Positions 45,214 to 53,375 are shown, counted from the first letter of the stretch. The stretch: DNA of 64,000 bases from Hyphomicrobiaceae bacterium (GCA_020442165.1 JAGRKV010000008.1:62001-126000), one strand, 5' to 3'. Program-made: numbers and translations. The notes: generated by a model from the sequence alone, not told the origin.

Positions 45214-47058
45214 TCAGTCGGGAGCGAACTGGGCGCTGTAGTCGCTAACAAGATCAGGGTTCTGATTGGCCTTGGACAAAAGGCAGTTGCCGATGGCGAG
45301 CGTCTCCATCCCAGTCCCCATGAAACAGCGGAAGGCATCCTCGGGACTGCCTACGATCGGTTCGCCGCGCACGTTGAAGCTGGTGTTGACGAGAACGCCG
45401 CAGCCCGTGCGCTCCTTGAAGCGGGATATTAAGGCGTGATAGCGCGCGTTGGTCTCGGCGTGCACGGTCTGCACCCGCGCGGAATGGTCGACATGCGTTA
45501 CGGCTGGAATGTCTGAGCGCGGCACGTTGAGCTGGTTGATGCCGAAAAGCAGCTTTTCCTCTGTGGACAGGTGGCGGCGGCGATTGCGTTTAACGTCGGC
45601 GACCATGAGCATATAGGGGCTGGCAACGTCGATCTCGAAGTAATCGGCAACGTCCTCCGCCAATACTGACGGCGCGAAGGGGCGGAAGCTCTCGCGGAAT
45701 TTGATCTTCAGATTGAGCGTCTTTTGCATATCGGGCTTGCGCGGGTCGCCGAGGATCGAGCGATTGCCGAGCGCGCGCGGTCCGAATTCCATGCGCCCCT
45801 GGAACCAGCCGACAGCATCGCCACGATCGAGGCAATCGATGGTGCGCGCATAAAGATCGTCATCGCCGTGGACCGTGAAGCGTGCGCCCGACTTGATGAG
45901 ACGCCCTTCGATCTCATCCTGGCCGAATGCCGGTCCAAGGTAGGCGCCTGACATCAGGTCAAGTTCGTTTGGCAAGACTTCAGCGCGCGGTGTTGAAGTG
46001 TGGCGTGCGTGCGCGGCAAACGCGGCGCCTAGCGCACCACCGGCATCGCCAGCCGCGGGCTGGACGTATACGTTCTTGAATGCACCATCGCGAAGGACCT
46101 TGCCGTTGGCGACACAATTGAGCGCAACGCCACCGGCGAGGCACAAGTTATCGATGCCATGCGTGCGATGAAGATCACGGGTGATTTTCAGCATCACATC
46201 TTCGGTGACGGCCTGTACGGAGGCGGCGAGGTCCATGTCTCGTTGGGTCAGCGGCTGATCGGGATCGCGCGGCTTGCCTCCGAACAGGCGGTGGAACGCC
46301 TCGGTTGTCATGGTCAGGCCGGTGGCGTAGTCGAAATAGCGCTGGTCGAGCCAGAACGAACCGTCGGGCCGGATGTCGATGAGGTTGTCGCGAATGATCG
46401 AGGCGAAGCGCGGCGTGCCGTAGGGGGCAAGCCCCATCACCTTGTATTCGCCGGAGTTGACGCGGAAGCCGGTGTAGTAGGTGAAGGCGGAGTAGAGCAG
46501 GCCCAGCGAGTGCGGCCAGTGGATTTCCTTGACCGTTTCGAGAGCGTTGCCACGGCCAATGGCGACGGACGAGGTTGCCCACTCGCCCACACCGTCCATG
46601 GTCAACACGACGGCTTCGTCGAATGGTGATGCATAGTAGGCCGAGGCGGCGTGGCTCTCGTGGTGCTCGGCAAACAGCAGCTTTTCCTCGATGCCTTTTC
46701 CCGAAGGCGAGAAGCGCTTCAGGTCGCGAACAAGGCCGGGCTTCTGGAACAGCTTGTCCTTGATCCACAACGGCATCGCCATGCGAAACGAATTGAAACC
46801 GTGCGGTGCCGTGGCCAGGTAGGTTTCAAGCAGCCGTTCGAATTTCAGCAGCGGCTTTTCAAAAAACGCAATGTGGTCGATGTCGTCGAGGGTAACGCCG
46901 GCTTCCTGCAGACAGTAGGCGATGGCGTTCTCGGGGAAGCGGGGATCGTGCTTGATGCGGGTGAAGCGTTCTTCCTGTGCGGCGGCCACGGGGCGGCCAT
47001 CAATGATGAGCGCGGCGGCGCTGTCATGATAGAAGGCCGAGATCCCGAGAATGCGCAT
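45214..47058 (-). CDS. Carbamoyltransferase (NodU/CmcH/SxtI family)
   Basis: 614 residues. The N-terminal domain starts MRILGISAFYHDSAAALIIDG, with EERFTRIKHDPRFPENAI, a HHESHAASAYYASPFDEAVV metal/substrate block and LCLAGGVALNCVANG. The C-terminal domain has GRMEFGPRALGNRSILGDPR and GVLVNTSFNVRGEPIVGSPEDA. This is the O-carbamoyltransferase fold (YrdC-like plus Kae1-like) that uses carbamoyl phosphate and ATP. The acceptor is unknown. It lies at the end of a minus-strand run with a DUF5989-like and an SxtJ-like gene. In cyanobacterial saxitoxin clusters a similar enzyme is SxtI. ATG 47058 has GGAGCAGG upstream. Confidence 0.9.
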   Translation of the reverse strand: MRILGISAFYHDSAAALIIDGRPVAAAQEERFTRIKHDPRFPENAIAYCLQEAGVTLDDIDHIAFFEKPLLKFERLLETYLATAPHGFNSFRMAMPLWIKDKLFQKPGLVRDLKRFSPSGKGIEEKLLFAEHHESHAASAYYASPFDEAVVLTMDGVGEWATSSVAIGRGNALETVKEIHWPHSLGLLYSAFTYYTGFRVNSGEYKVMGLAPYGTPRFASIIRDNLIDIRPDGSFWLDQRYFDYATGLTMTTEAFHRLFGGKPRDPDQPLTQRDMDLAASVQAVTEDVMLKITRDLHRTHGIDNLCLAGGVALNCVANGKVLRDGAFKNVYVQPAAGDAGGALGAAFAAHARHTSTPRAEVLPNELDLMSGAYLGPAFGQDEIEGRLIKSGARFTVHGDDDLYARTIDCLDRGDAVGWFQGRMEFGPRALGNRSILGDPRKPDMQKTLNLKIKFRESFRPFAPSVLAEDVADYFEIDVASPYMLMVADVKRNRRRHLSTEEKLLFGINQLNVPRSDIPAVTHVDHSARVQTVHAETNARYHALISRFKERTGCGVLVNTSFNVRGEPIVGSPEDAFRCFMGTGMETLAIGNCLLSKANQNPDLVSDYSAQFAPD

Positions 47059-47083
47059 CACACCTGCTCCTTTGCGCCGCCCG

Positions 47084-47236
47084 CTAGAACACGGTGTAGA
47101 TGAATGGGGCGACCGCCGATCCCTTGGCGAGTACGAGAAGGCCGCCGATGGTCAGCAGGACCACGATGATCGGGAACAGCCACCACTTCTTGCGGGCGCT
47201 CATGTAGCGGACGAGTTCGCTGGCAACGGAAAACAT
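47084..47236 (-). CDS. DUF5989-like 50-residue membrane protein
   Basis: From the ATG at 47236 the product is 50 residues: MFSVASELVRYMSARKKWWL then a single membrane helix (FPIIVVLLTIGGLLVLAKG) and a short tail SAVAPFIYTVF. This is the DUF5989 pattern, small proteins found next to carbamoyltransferases. Amphipathic helix, KKWW anchor and one helix suggest an inner-membrane peptide. It starts 25 bases upstream of the carbamoyltransferase. An AGGAGAAGC Shine-Dalgarno precedes the ATG. From memory SxtK in saxitoxin clusters is similar. Function is unknown. Confidence 0.78.
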   Translation of the reverse strand: MFSVASELVRYMSARKKWWLFPIIVVLLTIGGLLVLAKGSAVAPFIYTVF

Positions 47237-47275
47237 TTGCTTCTCCTGGTCGGTGCTGACCGCGCCGTTGAGTGC

Positions 47276-47286
47276 GGGGGGGGGGG
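47276..47286. repeat. Homopolymer run of 11 G (plus strand)
   Basis: An uninterrupted run of 11 G on the plus strand lies between the SxtJ-like and DUF5989-like genes, 40 bases upstream of the DUF5989 start. Such runs can slip in replication and alter promoter spacing or leader length. It could also be an assembly error. Confidence 0.9.
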
Positions 47287-47408
47287 CGATCCGTTGACCC
47301 ATGTCAAGCAATCGGGATGCCAGGGGCCGTCATACGTGGTCGCGGCGGATCGCGGGCGTTGCTCCTCGGTGGTGTGTCAGAGCGGGTCAGGGCTGGTCGG
47401 CGCCTGTG

Positions 47409-47825
47409 TCAAAACTGGTCACGCATGCTGGTCATGGGACTGGACTGGCTCCGGTCGATCCAATGGCTGGCGCGTTCGGGCCGCTTGGCGGCCAGCGGGT
47501 CGCGCAACAGCTGCATGACGAGGCCGAACGGGACGATCACGCCGGCGTAGATGACAAACATGACAACGGGGCTGACGACACGGTTGAGCAGCAGGGCCAG
47601 TTTGAACCAGGCGCGATTGAGGGGGGCCAGCCATGCAGGGGCTAGAAATGCCGTCGCCAGCGTTGCGGCGCTGGCGGTGAGCGCGGCTACCATGAGTTCG
47701 TCGTGGTGGCGCAGGAGGAAGCCGGCGGCCAGAAAAACGACGGCGAAAACGATGCCGGTTGAGCGCTCGGAGGGCAGGGGTGGCGGGGTGTCGATCAGCG
47801 TCTCGTGATGGTTACCCTGGCCCAT
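47409..47825 (-). CDS. SxtJ-like small membrane protein
   Basis: 138 residues from the ATG at 47825. Three to four hydrophobic segments: GIVFAVVFLAAGFLL, LMVAALTASAATLATAF, and the SxtJ-typical LNRAWFKLALLLNRVVSPVV leading to VMFVIYAGVIVPFGLVMQLL and RDPLAAKRPE. The N-terminus is soluble and Pro/His-rich. The frame is open a further 249 bases upstream without likeness. It is first of the run SxtJ-like, DUF5989-like, carbamoyltransferase. No activity is known for the family. Confidence 0.75.
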   Translation of the reverse strand: MGQGNHHETLIDTPPPLPSERSTGIVFAVVFLAAGFLLRHHDELMVAALTASAATLATAFLAPAWLAPLNRAWFKLALLLNRVVSPVVMFVIYAGVIVPFGLVMQLLRDPLAAKRPERASHWIDRSQSSPMTSMRDQF

Positions 47826-47923
47826 GGCCCTCGTCCTCCTGGTTGCCCGTAAGCCGCCCGTTTGGCGCCTATTCCCTGCCGCCGGTGGTGCCGACGTGTG
47901 CGCGACCGCCGCAAGGAACGCCG

Positions 47924-47952
47924 TTGACCGCACTTGCGTCGGCAAGTATAGC
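47924..47952 (+). promoter_or_regulatory. Sigma-70 type promoter for rpsT
   Basis: TTGACC (47924-47929), a 17-base spacer, then TATAGC (47947-47952). The hexamers are close to TTGACA/TATAAT and the spacing is ideal. It lies 150 bases before rpsT and points towards it. Transcription would start near 47958. Confidence 0.75.
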
Positions 47953-47964
47953 TCTGGCACCTCG

Positions 47965-47990
47965 CCGCTCGGGACATTCGTCCCGGGCGG
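47965..47990 (+). promoter_or_regulatory. Leader hairpin of rpsT
   Basis: CCGCTCGGGAC (47965-47975), loop ATTC, GTCCCGGGCGG (47980-47990): an 11-base stem with one T-G pair. It lies just after the predicted transcription start and may take part in S20 autoregulation or RNA stability. Confidence 0.45.
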
Positions 47991-48101
47991 CAACCGTGTT
48001 TGTGCCCGGGCCGTGCGGGGTAGGTGGTTGTTCCGAGACGGATCAAGCCGCTGATATTCCAGGTCTGGAGGCAAGCTTCATACCATCCAAGGGAGCCATC
48101 G

Positions 48102-48368
48102 ATGGCGAACACCAAATCGGCCAAGAAGGCCGTACGCAAGATCACCAAGCAGACGGAGGTCAACAAGGCCCGTCGCACGCGCATGCGCTCGGAAGTCCGC
48201 AAGGTCGAGGAGGCAATTGCCTCCGGCGACAAGACTGCGGCACGATCGGCACTGCAGGCTGTGGAGCCGGTGCTGGCGCGGACGGCGCAGAAGGGCATCG
48301 TGCACAAGCGCAATGCAAGCCGGAAGGTTTCAAGGCTGACCGCGCGCGTTGCCGCGATGGCGGATTGA
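48102..48368 (+). CDS. rpsT: Ribosomal protein S20
   Basis: 88 residues, the normal length. It begins [21 protein letters not shown] and has [16 protein letters not shown] and the [14 protein letters not shown] block ([20 protein letters not shown]). It binds 16S rRNA in the small subunit. A strong promoter and leader hairpin lie upstream. It precedes the dnaA region, as in many alphaproteobacteria. The longer frame upstream is not family-like. Confidence 0.96.
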   Translation: MANTKSAKKAVRKITKQTEVNKARRTRMRSEVRKVEEAIASGDKTAARSALQAVEPVLARTAQKGIVHKRNASRKVSRLTARVAAMAD

Positions 48369-48549
48369 GACTTTTTGAGGTCGCTCGGGGAGCGCTCAGG
48401 ACTTCGTGTGTGATCTGTTCGCCACTATCAAGAGTCGCTGGTTGAGCATCCCGGGTGAATTTGAACGCATCTAAGTCTCAGATTCTCCGACTGGAGTGGG
48501 GTTGGTAGCGGGAGGCAGGAGCAGCCCGGCTGAGTGACCCAGGGAGAAA

Positions 48550-48598
48550 AAACACATCGGGCGGCGGCTTCTTTTTGGAAGCGCCGCCCGATGTGTTT
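48550..48598. terminator. Very long stem-loop after rpsT
   Basis: AAACACATCGGGCGGC (48550-48565) pairs exactly with GCCGCCCGATGTGTTT (48583-48598), with an inner five-base stem GCTTC/GAAGC and a short T-rich loop. A tract of A precedes it, so on the minus strand it has a T-tract. It is bidirectional in form, and far stronger than needed for rpsT alone. Confidence 0.8.
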
Positions 48599-48640
48599 CA
48601 GGCTCAGGAAGGGGAAGTTTTCCCAAGGCACTCAAGGGGT

Positions 48641-48662
48641 TTCTCCACAGAGCTGTGGATTC
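48641..48662. promoter_or_regulatory. Inverted pair of DnaA-box-like sequences
   Basis: TTCTCCACA (48641-48649, one change from TTATCCACA) and TGTGGATTC (48654-48662, two changes on the other strand) face each other around GAGC, giving CCACA-GAGC-TGTGG. A related CCACA-GT-TGTGG lies at 51326-51337, on the other side of dnaA. Confidence 0.5.
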
Positions 48663-48743
48663 TTCCGAGGCTGCGAAAAGGCCGGAAATCCCGTGTTTTC
48701 GGGGCTTGCGAGGCGGTGGTCGAGGCGCTTGCGTGGAGATTGG

Positions 48744-48758
48744 TTAAGGTTTAATTAA
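48744..48758. promoter_or_regulatory. CtrA-type binding site upstream of dnaA
   Basis: TTAA-GGTTTAA-TTAA is an exact TTAA-N7-TTAA match to the CtrA consensus known in Caulobacter and other alphaproteobacteria. It lies 277 bases before the rhodanese start and 833 before dnaA, in an AT-rich patch. CtrA blocks initiation at the Caulobacter origin, so a similar role here is plausible. Confidence 0.6.
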
Positions 48759-49020
48759 TCTCCCCAGCACGGCGTTCCCGGGGGTAGCGTGTGGTCCCCC
48801 GTAGAAGAGTGACGCCAGTGCCGCGTATGTCGCGTATCGAGTGTCAGTAATCTGCCAGTAAAACTCGAGTAGCAAGTGCATATGATTTGGCTTTTGCCGG
48901 GTCATCGTGGGGAGCGCTTGAAGAATTGACCCGGTTGAACATGTGCGGTGTTCAGGGGCTGATTTCTTATTCATGCTCACCAATGCAACTGCTTACTCAC
49001 AGTATGCGGGGAGGGAAAGC

Positions 49021-49464
49021 GTGAGTTCCAGTGGCGTAATCCACATCGACAACGTCACCGTGCTCGATGTGTGGGAGCGCCTGAAAGGCGACCGGGAGTC
49101 GGTCTTGATCGATTGCCGGACGCGAGCGGAATGGGCCTTCGTCGGCCTGCCCGACCTCAGCGGGATCGGGAAGCAGGTGTGGACGATCGAATGGCAGACC
49201 TTTCCGGACAACCGGATCAATCCGGAGTTCGCAGTGAGGTTGTCAGAGGCCCTGGAAGCGGCTGGTGTGAAGAAGGAAGCGGAACTCTTCTTCATTTGCC
49301 GCTCAGGTGGCCGCAGCCGGATGGCTGCGCAAGTGATGGCAGAAGCGGGGTACACGCGCTGCCGGAATGTGGCGGAGGGGTTCGAGGGACCTCTTGATGC
49401 TTTCCGCCACAGGGGAGGTGCGAGCGGCTGGAAGGTCGCCGGGCTTCCTTGGGTGCAGGGGTAG
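49021..49464 (+). CDS. Rhodanese-like domain protein
   Basis: 147 residues from GTG 49021, chosen because GGGAGGG lies seven bases upstream; ATG 48973 is the alternative. Features are VLIDCRTRAEWAFVGLPDLS, the active-site loop CRSGGRSR with Cys 93, and VAEGFEGPLDAFRHRGGASG. Single-domain rhodaneses move sulfane sulfur in the cytoplasm. A homologue of this type sits beside housekeeping genes in many Rhizobiales. It precedes dnaA by 126 bases and may share a transcript. Confidence 0.85.
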   Translation: MSSSGVIHIDNVTVLDVWERLKGDRESVLIDCRTRAEWAFVGLPDLSGIGKQVWTIEWQTFPDNRINPEFAVRLSEALEAAGVKKEAELFFICRSGGRSRMAAQVMAEAGYTRCRNVAEGFEGPLDAFRHRGGASGWKVAGLPWVQG

Positions 49465-49590
49465 CACTCGGTTCGCAAGTTGAATCAGCATGAAGCAGCG
49501 CTGCCCGAGGGGCTCGGGCGCGACGGGGCTGTTTTGTTCGCTGGAGCCGGGGCGCGCAGTCAAAAAGATACGAGTGAGGGGGCAAGTTCT

Positions 49591-51141
49591 ATGGAAAGCA
49601 TCGAGAAGGTCGGCATCGAGGTCGTGACCAAGTCGCAGGACGAGCGGGTCCCTGCGAAGCCTGCCGGAACGGCCGTCGCGCAGCCCGTCGAGGGGCGCGG
49701 ACAAAAAGTGCGGGCCATGCTGCGGGCGCAGCTTGGCGAAGATATTTTCACAAGCTGGTTCAATGCGCTGGAGTTTGAAGGCTTCGACGGGACGACGGTC
49801 CAGGTGTCAGTGCCGGTGAAGTTCCTGCGCAACTGGATACAATCGCATTACGAAGATCAGCTGTTGGCCTGCTGCAAGGCGGAGTTCAAGGGCGCTGAAA
49901 ACGTCGAGGTTCTGCTTCGCCAGCCGGGCGGCACAACAGCGAAGTCGGCTCCGGCCCATCCGCTCGACTCGGCAACGCGCGTTGCCGATAACGCCTCGGC
50001 AGCCTCTCACGGTGAGGTTCACAAACCGCTTTCCGCCGCAGCCTTGCAAGCCATCATGCCGCCGGCACCGGGCCGGACGCAGGTGGGCGGCTTCGAGGGA
50101 TCGCCACTCGACCCGCGCTACACCTTCGACACGTTCGTGGTCGGCGCCGCCAACCGCCTCGCGCATGCAGGTGCCACGCAGGTGGCGGAGACGGTGACAG
50201 CATCGGCGCCAGCGTTCAATCCTCTTTATATCCATTCCTCGGTTGGCCTGGGAAAGACACACCTTTTGCACGCCATCGCGTGGGAGGTGAAGCGGCGGAA
50301 CCCGGATGCTCAGGTGCTCTATCTCACGGCGGAACGATTCCGGTATCAGTTCGTCGAGGCGCTGCGCAGCTCCGATCCGCTTGCTTTCAAGGAGAAGTTC
50401 CGGTCCATCAACCTGTTGCTGATCGATGACCTGGAGTTCATGCACGGCGAAAAGACCGAGCAGGAATTCGACCACATCATCAATGCGCTGCTCGACGGTG
50501 GACGGCAGGTCGTGGTGGCCTCGGCGCGTGCGCCAAACCACATCGACCGCCTGAATGAGCGCATGCGTTCGCGCCTGCAGCGCGGGCTCGTCACGGAGTT
50601 GGGTTCGCTCGATTATGACCTCCGGGTGCAGGTGCTCGAAAAGCGGGTTGCCGAGAAGGCGGCGCTTGATCGTTCGTTCCTGCTCTCGCCGGATGTCATC
50701 TCGCTGCTGGCCGAGCGGCTGACCGAGAATGGCAGGGAGCTGGAAGGCGCCATCACACGGTTGTTTGCTAATTGGCAGTACATGCGCACGCCCATTTCGC
50801 TCGATATCGCCGAGACCGTGGTGCGCGATCTCGTACAGGGTATCGAGCCACGGCGGATCAAGATCGAGGACATCCTGCGGATCGTTTCGCGCCACTTTGG
50901 CGTGTCGAAGGGGGATCTGCTTTCTCAGCGCCGTCATCGCTCGGTAGTCTGGCCGCGCCAGATCGGCATGTATCTGGCCAAGCAGTTGACAGCGCGCTCC
51001 CTGCCCGAGATCGGGCGCCGGTTCGGCAATCGCGACCACACCACGGTCCTGCACGCAATCCGCAAGATCGAAGGCGAGATTACGGGCAATCCGCGGCTTC
51101 GCGACGAAATCGACGAGCTCAAAAAGCTTTTGAGCCATTGA
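49591..51141 (+). CDS. dnaA: Chromosomal replication initiator DnaA
   Basis: 516 residues from ATG 49591. Domain I is VRAMLRAQLGEDIFTSWFNAL (read as two parts, VRAMLRAQLG and EDIFTSWFNAL), then a Pro/Ala-rich linker. Domain III has the Walker A SVGLGKTHLLHAIA (Lys 222) and Walker B LLLIDDLEFMHGEK. Domain IV ends in LTARSLPEIGRRFGNRDHTT, the DnaA-box recognition helix. It opens the origin by binding DnaA boxes with ATP. Walker B has LEF where most have IQF. An upstream start at 49480 would add 37 residues not seen in the family. A strong terminator follows. Confidence 0.95.
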   Translation: MESIEKVGIEVVTKSQDERVPAKPAGTAVAQPVEGRGQKVRAMLRAQLGEDIFTSWFNALEFEGFDGTTVQVSVPVKFLRNWIQSHYEDQLLACCKAEFKGAENVEVLLRQPGGTTAKSAPAHPLDSATRVADNASAASHGEVHKPLSAAALQAIMPPAPGRTQVGGFEGSPLDPRYTFDTFVVGAANRLAHAGATQVAETVTASAPAFNPLYIHSSVGLGKTHLLHAIAWEVKRRNPDAQVLYLTAERFRYQFVEALRSSDPLAFKEKFRSINLLLIDDLEFMHGEKTEQEFDHIINALLDGGRQVVVASARAPNHIDRLNERMRSRLQRGLVTELGSLDYDLRVQVLEKRVAEKAALDRSFLLSPDVISLLAERLTENGRELEGAITRLFANWQYMRTPISLDIAETVVRDLVQGIEPRRIKIEDILRIVSRHFGVSKGDLLSQRRHRSVVWPRQIGMYLAKQLTARSLPEIGRRFGNRDHTTVLHAIRKIEGEITGNPRLRDEIDELKKLLSH

Positions 51142-51245
51142 GACTGAACTGCGAGCGCCGGGAGATCTCCTTTGCAGGTGGTCGTGGCGCGGATTTTTGC
51201 CCGTGGCGGTGTAGGGGCTGTGCCGCAGCGGGCGGATAGCGGGGT

Positions 51246-51280
51246 GAGAGCGGGATCCAGCCGGATCCCGCTCTCTTTTT
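51246..51280 (+). terminator. Intrinsic terminator of dnaA
   Basis: GAGAGCGGGATCC (51246-51258), loop AGCC, GGATCCCGCTCTC (51263-51275), then TTTTT. A perfect 13-base stem with a T-tract. The rest of the 405-base gap to dnaN holds CCACA-GT-TGTGG at 51326-51337 and the dnaN leader. Confidence 0.93.
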
Positions 51281-51546
51281 ATGCATGCATCGACGGTTGT
51301 CTGGCGGAACGCGGCGGCAAAGCGCCCACAGTTGTGGTCGCTGGCGGCTGAAACGGCTCGTACCCCTTGAAAAACAGGCGCGTATGGGGTGAAGTGCGAG
51401 CCCCGATTCCCGTTTCGCTCAGCATCGCATCTTAGTCATTGGAATGTCGAGGCCATGCCGGGAACCCTCGTGGAGGGGCGCCGTCCGGTGTGCTTGCCGG
51501 AGCACGACGCCTTTCAACTTCTCATCGAACCGCTTGAGGATCGAGC

Positions 51547-52665
51547 ATGCGTCTAGTCATCGAACGTGGAGAGCTTCTTCGGGCGCTCGGGCATGTGACG
51601 AGCGTCGTCGAACGGCGAACGACGATACCGATTCTTTCCAACGTGCTGCTGAGAGCCAAGGACGGCAAGCTGTCATTCAAGGCGACGGATATGGAGCGCG
51701 AGGTGATCGAAGCAGTCGGCGCGGATGTCGGCCAACCCGGCGCGGTGACGGTGCCTGCGCACATCCTGCATGACATCGTGCGCAAGCTGCCCGACGGATC
51801 GGAAGTCGAGATCAAGACCGACGGTGAGAAGGAACGTCTGACAATTCGCGCCGGGCAGGCACGCTTTGCGCTGCAGACACTTTCGCCGGAGGATTTTCCG
51901 GATGTATCTGTCGGCGACATGTCGCATTCGTTCGACATCTCGGCCGCTGATCTGAAGCGGCTCATCGAGAAGACGCGCTTTGCCATTTCGACCGAAGAAA
52001 CGCGCTACTACCTGAATGGCATCTACCTGCACACCGCCAAGAGCGGCAACGTTGAAGCGCTGCGCGCGGTGGCGACTGACGGGCATCGCCTGGCGCAGGT
52101 CGAACTGGAGTTGCCGAAGGGTGCCGCCGGCATGCCCGGCGTGATCGTGCCGCGCAAGACGGTGCATGAGCTGCATCGGCTGATCGAAGCGTCAGGCGAC
52201 ACGGTGCATGTCGGTGTCAGCCAATCGAAGATCCGGTTTGAGATCGGTACGGTGACGCTGACGTCGAAGCTGATCGACGGCACCTTCCCCGACTATGAGC
52301 GCGTCATTCCACAGGGTAACGACAAGGTGCTGAAGGTCTCGAACGCGGAGTTCATGAGCGCTGTCGATCGCGTCTCGACGATCGCCTCGGAGCGCGGGCG
52401 TGCGGTGAAACTCAACATCGCGCCCGACAAGCTCGTGTTGTCGGTCAACAATCCCGATGGCGGCAGCGCCACGGAAGAGATCGGCGTCGCGTACGGCAAC
52501 CAGCCTTTGGAGATCGGTTTCAACGCGCGCTACCTGCTCGACATCGCCGGGCAGCTGGAGGGCGAGGAGGCGAGCTTCATGCTCAACGATCCGGCCTCAC
52601 CGACGATGGTGCGCGATACCGGCGACGCCAGCGCGCTTTATGTGCTGATGCCGATGCGGGTGTGA
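51547..52665 (+). CDS. dnaN: DNA polymerase III sliding clamp (beta subunit)
   Basis: 372 residues, the usual length for the three-domain clamp. It begins MRLVIERGELLRALGHVTSV and shows NVLLRAKDGKLSFKATDMER, LKRLIEKTRFAISTEETRYY, YLNGIYLHT, RAVATDGHRLAQVELEL and the C-terminal peptide MPMRV that closes the hydrophobic pocket. The ring tethers the polymerase to DNA. dnaA and dnaN are separated by a terminator and 405 bases, so dnaN has its own promoter. ATG 51547 is preceded by a GAGGATCGAGC leader. Confidence 0.96.
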   Translation: MRLVIERGELLRALGHVTSVVERRTTIPILSNVLLRAKDGKLSFKATDMEREVIEAVGADVGQPGAVTVPAHILHDIVRKLPDGSEVEIKTDGEKERLTIRAGQARFALQTLSPEDFPDVSVGDMSHSFDISAADLKRLIEKTRFAISTEETRYYLNGIYLHTAKSGNVEALRAVATDGHRLAQVELELPKGAAGMPGVIVPRKTVHELHRLIEASGDTVHVGVSQSKIRFEIGTVTLTSKLIDGTFPDYERVIPQGNDKVLKVSNAEFMSAVDRVSTIASERGRAVKLNIAPDKLVLSVNNPDGGSATEEIGVAYGNQPLEIGFNARYLLDIAGQLEGEEASFMLNDPASPTMVRDTGDASALYVLMPMRV

Positions 52666-52800
52666 GGGTTGGCTGGGCGTTGATGCTGGGGCGGCGGCAT
52701 CGGGGTTGCAGCGGTCATGTGGCTGACCTGCATCAGCGATTCTGCATACTTGAAAATAGCTGCAGTTCCTGAGCGTCAGACTATTGCGAAACTCCAAGCT

Positions 52801-52816
52801 GTCATCAATTGATGAC
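52801..52816. promoter_or_regulatory. Perfect 16-base palindrome before the DUF2946 gene
   Basis: GTCATCAATTGATGAC, symmetric around AATT, lies six bases before the Shine-Dalgarno (GGAGGAG) of the DUF2946 gene. It is a candidate operator for a metal-responsive or similar dimeric regulator, or could form a hairpin that masks the ribosome-binding site. Confidence 0.5.
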
Positions 52817-52834
52817 TCGTTTGGAGGAGTTTTG

Positions 52835-53221
52835 ATGCGCCGGCTTCGATGGGCGGCATTTCTAGCGCTATTTGGCGTGCTTTTGCACGTGAGCCTTGTT
52901 GCGCAACACAACTCTGTTTCACTGGCCAGCAAGCTCTCGCATGCCACGCTGTCCGCCACCATTGGCGTAATCTGCCATGGTGGAGCCGATGGCTCTGGTT
53001 CCGATACGGAACTTCCAAGTCAACCCGGACCTCAAACAGACTGGAATTTCTGCCCGCTGTGTGCAGGCCTCGCGCCTGCGGTCGCCATCTTGAGCGAGAC
53101 AATTTTCGACCTCGCACTGCCGGTGGCCGCATCAATTCGCGTTGTCGTCCGGCATAAAGCGATACGAGTACGAATAGCTGCACTGCGTCCGCCACCTCGT
53201 GGTCCACCAGCCTTCGGCTAA
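52835..53221 (+). CDS. DUF2946-like exported protein
   Basis: 128 residues from ATG 52835 with TTTGGAGGAG upstream. An N-terminal hydrophobic segment (WAAFLALFGVLLHVSLVA) is followed by a Cys-bearing block (GVICHGG) and WNFCPLCAGLAP, the CPxC core typical of DUF2946. Such proteins are often found next to copper or TonB-linked outer-membrane genes, and the Cys pair could bind a metal. The actual function is unknown. It stands with the next gene between dnaN and recF, which are normally close. Confidence 0.72.
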   Translation: MRRLRWAAFLALFGVLLHVSLVAQHNSVSLASKLSHATLSATIGVICHGGADGSGSDTELPSQPGPQTDWNFCPLCAGLAPAVAILSETIFDLALPVAASIRVVVRHKAIRVRIAALRPPPRGPPAFG

Positions 53222-53375
53222 CTGCTTTTTCATACAAAACACATGCGCGGTTTCCCAGCATGGGATACCGGCGCACATTCTTCAGCCGGAGATACTCGTC
53301 AGGCTGCCGGTAGTCCCTGTCATTTGCCACGTTGGACACGTGCAGCCGCCACGAGCCACCAAAAAGGTTTTTGCC

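Larger units (their letters stand above)
48369..49020. other. Probable origin-like intergenic region between rpsT and dnaA
   Basis: 652 bases with no convincing gene. From left to right it holds a very long hairpin (48550-48598), a DnaA-box-like inverted pair (48641-48662), an AT-rich patch GGTTTAATTAATC with a perfect CtrA-type site (48744-48758), and the leader of the rhodanese gene. This mix is typical of alphaproteobacterial origins or dnaA control regions. The origin call is inference. Confidence 0.55.

Noticed and set aside
48744..48983. Minus-strand open frame (79 residues) in the origin-like region
   Set aside because: It covers the AT-rich CtrA-type site and has no family features.
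49807..51138. Long open frame on the minus strand (443 residues)
   Set aside because: It is the mirror of dnaA and has no recognisable domain.
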